Shown here: positions 61,601 through 64,000 of the stretch, in pieces
How positions within the stretch are numbered: the first letter of the stretch is position 1
Layout of the letters: each line of letters opens with the position of its first letter
Assembly: GCF_000150275.1 (NCBI RefSeq)
Contig: NW_002060943.1
Location: 1,956,013 to 2,020,012, forward strand
Direction of reading: 5' to 3'
Length of the DNA: 64,000 nucleotides
DNA from: Trichoplax adhaerens
Taxonomy: Eukaryota > Placozoa > Uniplacotomia > Trichoplacea > Trichoplacidae
Program-made: the position numbers and the translations under genes
Notes under the pieces: model-generated
The model's input: only the letters and a program-made list of their open reading frames with translations
The model's database searches: none
Told to the model about the DNA's origin: nothing

Positions 61601-63539
61601 ATCTTGAGATGCAAGTACATATAATCAGTAGTCGTGAATGGTACCGTTGTAATATGCTATATCTAAAAACAATCTTGAAATATACTATTTACTACTGATA
61701 TGCAGAAGTACTGTGGCGATGAAAAAGGTAAAAGTTTATTCTAGTAAAGGAAATCCAGTAGTATATTCAAAGCTATCATGATTGATGCTTAAAAAATTGA
61801 TTTCATGTAATTTACATGTAATCAGTAGTCTTATATGGTACTATTGTAATATACTATATCTAAAATGATCCTGGCATAAATAATCAGTAGTCTTGAATAG
61901 TACTGTTGTAATATGCTATATCTAAAAATGATCTTGTGATATACTATTGACCGCTGATATACATATGTAATACGGTGATGAGAAAAAGTAAAAATTTATT
62001 TTAGTAAAGTAAACACAATAATATATTCGAAGCTTTCATGATTGATGCTAAAAAATTAATTTCTGAAATATTGAATGTACAGGGACTATAGTACTTGAAG
62101 TATTCTATCAAATATGTAATAGTAAGGATAGAACTGTTTTAATTTCTTTTTCAATGTACGGCCTAATAAAAGGACCTTGGGCAAAATTAAGTCTACATTC
62201 TCCATCAATCGATCTGCATCAGATTAGTAATGATTTTTAGAGTCGATCTACATAGAAGATGTCTATATTATTTCACTATAAGTCAAGTAATATCTTTATA
62301 GAATCCTGTACAATACTTACATTATATTCTCTCTCCATAAAGCAATCTTTATCAGGTCAGTAACGATTTTAGAGTCGATTTACATAAAAGATATCTATAC
62401 GTACTTTCACTAAAAGTCTGGTAATATCTTTTAAGAACTCTATGCAATAATTAATTTATAAGCTCTCTTCATGAATCATTCTTCATCGGCTTAGTAATGA
62501 TTTTTATTTCAATCTATTTATATAGAAGATGAATATATTTACTTCACCAAAGGCTAATAATGCCGCTAAGAGTGATAAAGAGGTGATGTGATATTAATTG
62601 AAATTTTAGCCGAATTTCAGATTTTTTTAGCATGATTGCGTAATCCTAGAATATGCAGTGGTTTAATTGAAATTGCGATATGGACATCAACAATCTTTTA
62701 TTACTTTTTCCCTAGGTCTAAACCTTCGTCATGCCCATTATAACCGATTTTTTTCATGAATAATGCATCTCATCTTCAAATAAACAAAGTCTAGAGATAC
62801 GATTTAAAAGATTATAGTCCAGTATTTCCATAAGTATCGCCAAATGTACGTTAAATAGTAATTACTATTGCCTCTTTACGATTGGATTCTCAAGAAATTA
62901 TACAATATATTATAATTTAGCATGTAAATGCATGTACAAGATATTATACGCATATTTTTGCCGCAGTTACTCCTAAAGGTTGAAAATTAATGGGAAATAC
63001 TATGTATTCCTAACTATAAAATATTATAACTTTAGGATATGATCAAGTTAAAGTATTTTACCTGCTTTAAAAATTATATTACAAACAGATGATGGATGTG
63101 ATCATATATGCTTTGCTTTTAGCGATAGTTGATTTACCTTAATAAGATCCATCTTTGAGAAGAATTCGCTAATGAGGATATTTTGTCGATCTCTGGCTCG
63201 AGTTAATGATATATGAACTTTATTGTTGGCTAATTGATGAGCATTATCAGGAAATACACGATCTAATGCTTCTTCAATCAAATGAGGTATGCTAACACGA
63301 GGGTGAAAAGCTCCTGTGTAAAAATCTCTAGTCTTCACCCCCATCTCGATACAATATCGGCTTAATTCTGGTAATTTATCGGGACATACCACTAATGCTG
63401 ATGCTGTGATTGCACCACCAGATGCTCCACTAGCTGAATTTAAATTTTTGATTATATCTGGCGCATATTCCACAAATCCAGCTGCTACACCCAGTTGATA
63501 TACAGACAAAAATCCACCACCAGAAAATGCTAGATTCAT
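58658..63539 (-). CDS. Patatin-like phospholipase, copy C, with long C-terminal extension
   Basis: Eight exons: 63539-63138, 61082-61017, 60765-60483, 60313-60107, 59969-59852, 59714-59604, 59283-59174 and 58977-58658. Every junction phase agrees, giving 538 residues. The patatin domain (~1-250) is intact: loop SGGGFLSVYQLG, nucleophile Ser40 in GASGG, catalytic Asp160 in YLDGGISDN, and the downstream SPFVGDGMICP and LFSPDE blocks of PNPLA2-like enzymes. The last ~288 residues (exons 4-8) look mostly helical (for example LHLLIRNIILRPCVN), with one hydrophobic stretch near MDIGLMVYLAH. I recognise no domain there; copy B has the same exons. Expected role: lipid acyl hydrolase acting at membranes or droplets, with the extension as a possible targeting or partner-binding region (inference). 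Intron 1 (2.1 kb) holds two minisatellites. The exon 4 donor (G|GTTAAA) is weak. Confidence 0.87.
61411..61953. repeat. 71-bp minisatellite in intron 1 of PNPLA-C, with higher-order duplication
   Basis: Four head-to-tail units start at 61411, 61482, 61553 and 61624 (exact 71-bp steps), each with ATCAGTAGTCTTGAAT, TTGTAATATGCTATATC and TCTTGA. Two more units start at 61821 and 61883. The ~115-bp sequence after each block (61691-61804 and 61950-62063) is also similar, so a larger unit of repeat plus spacer was duplicated. Confidence 0.85.
62200..62580. repeat. ~134-bp tandem repeat in intron 1 of PNPLA-C
   Basis: Three diverged units with TTAGTAATGATTTTTAGAGTCGAT-like starts at about 62220, 62354 and 62488. 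Each is followed by ACATAGAAGAT.TCTATA and TTTCACTA.AAGTC. Steps are ~134 bp. Confidence 0.7.
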
Positions 63540-64000
63540 TTTGTCTTTTTTTCAGTTATGGCTTGCTGTATCGGACTACGTATAGGAATAAGGATATACG
63601 CTTACGATATTATGTACCAAGGTATTTTTTTCTAGTAATCACGTACATTCTGGATACACTCATGCACGAATTCATTATATATTTACTGTAAATGTTGGTG
63701 TCAAAGGCGAGTATGCAAATGACCTGTGCTCAAAATTTTTTTTAAGACTGAACAGCTTCAATGATGCCCGCTGATTTGATAAATATTATTTCAAGATCTT
63801 AACCAATAAAATGTAAGTTCTAACTTATTTTTTTATGGCTGATCAATCTAGCATAATTTTATTGTCTTAGATGTACTCTTAGGGTAGAATCAATGAATAA
63901 AAAATGCTGTGTCTATTTTTCCAAATATTCTATATCATAGAAGTTACCTACTAAAATTGCTGCGTTTATTTTTCCAAATGCAGAGATATCAAAGAAGTTA
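63540..64000. other. 5' flank of PNPLA-C to the window edge
   Basis: 460 bp upstream of the PNPLA-C start codon. Near the right edge, a segment like ATTTTTCCAAAT recurs at about 63914 and 63967. No gene recognised. Confidence 0.4.

Overview
This 64 kb window is AT-rich animal nuclear DNA. Introns have GT..AG ends, intergenic gaps are 0.5-5 kb, and the gene families are metazoan: a ciliary tubulin deglutamylase, PNPLA2-type lipases, HSD17B1/RDH8-type dehydrogenases, and secreted cysteine proteases of the counting-factor-associated-protein-D type. An early-branching animal fits best, and a placozoan (Trichoplax/Hoilungia-like) is my guess. That assignment is inference from family content and composition, not from a search. 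I see no bacterial operons, CRISPR arrays, intact transposons or convincing tRNA genes.

Left part (1-27.6 kb): intron-poor tandem families. Two Sel1-repeat genes come first, one cut by the window edge and the other 1080 aa long and built of two related ~540-aa halves. Two single-exon short-chain dehydrogenases on the minus strand follow. Then come three secreted papain-family proteases on the plus strand; the first has one 103-nt intron and the other two have none.

Right part (27.6-64 kb): intron-rich genes, all on the minus strand. Three patatin-like phospholipase genes (called PNPLA-A, -B and -C here) are interleaved with a ~29-exon cytosolic carboxypeptidase of the AGBL2/3 type and an 8-exon 4-coumarate-CoA-ligase/luciferase-like acyl-CoA synthetase ending in the peroxisomal signal SKL. 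I rebuilt the exon models by hand from splice sites, reading phase and comparison between paralogues. Every junction phase agrees except in PNPLA-B. PNPLA-B has altered catalytic motifs, an in-frame stop at the end of exon 3, and a one-base phase conflict between exons 5 and 6, although its downstream exons still match PNPLA-C exon for exon. It looks like a decaying or non-catalytic copy.

Functionally, the lipases and the peroxisomal acyl-CoA synthetase would suit fatty-acid release and activation. The dehydrogenases would act on steroid- or retinoid-like alcohols. The proteases probably serve extracellular or lysosomal digestion, and the carboxypeptidase trims polyglutamate from tubulin in cilia. 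The most unusual items are the decaying lipase, the ~290-aa helical C-terminal extension shared by PNPLA-B and -C that I cannot assign to a known domain, the two-fold Sel1 protein, several degenerate minisatellites, and a TGTAC-rich palindromic island just upstream of the first protease.
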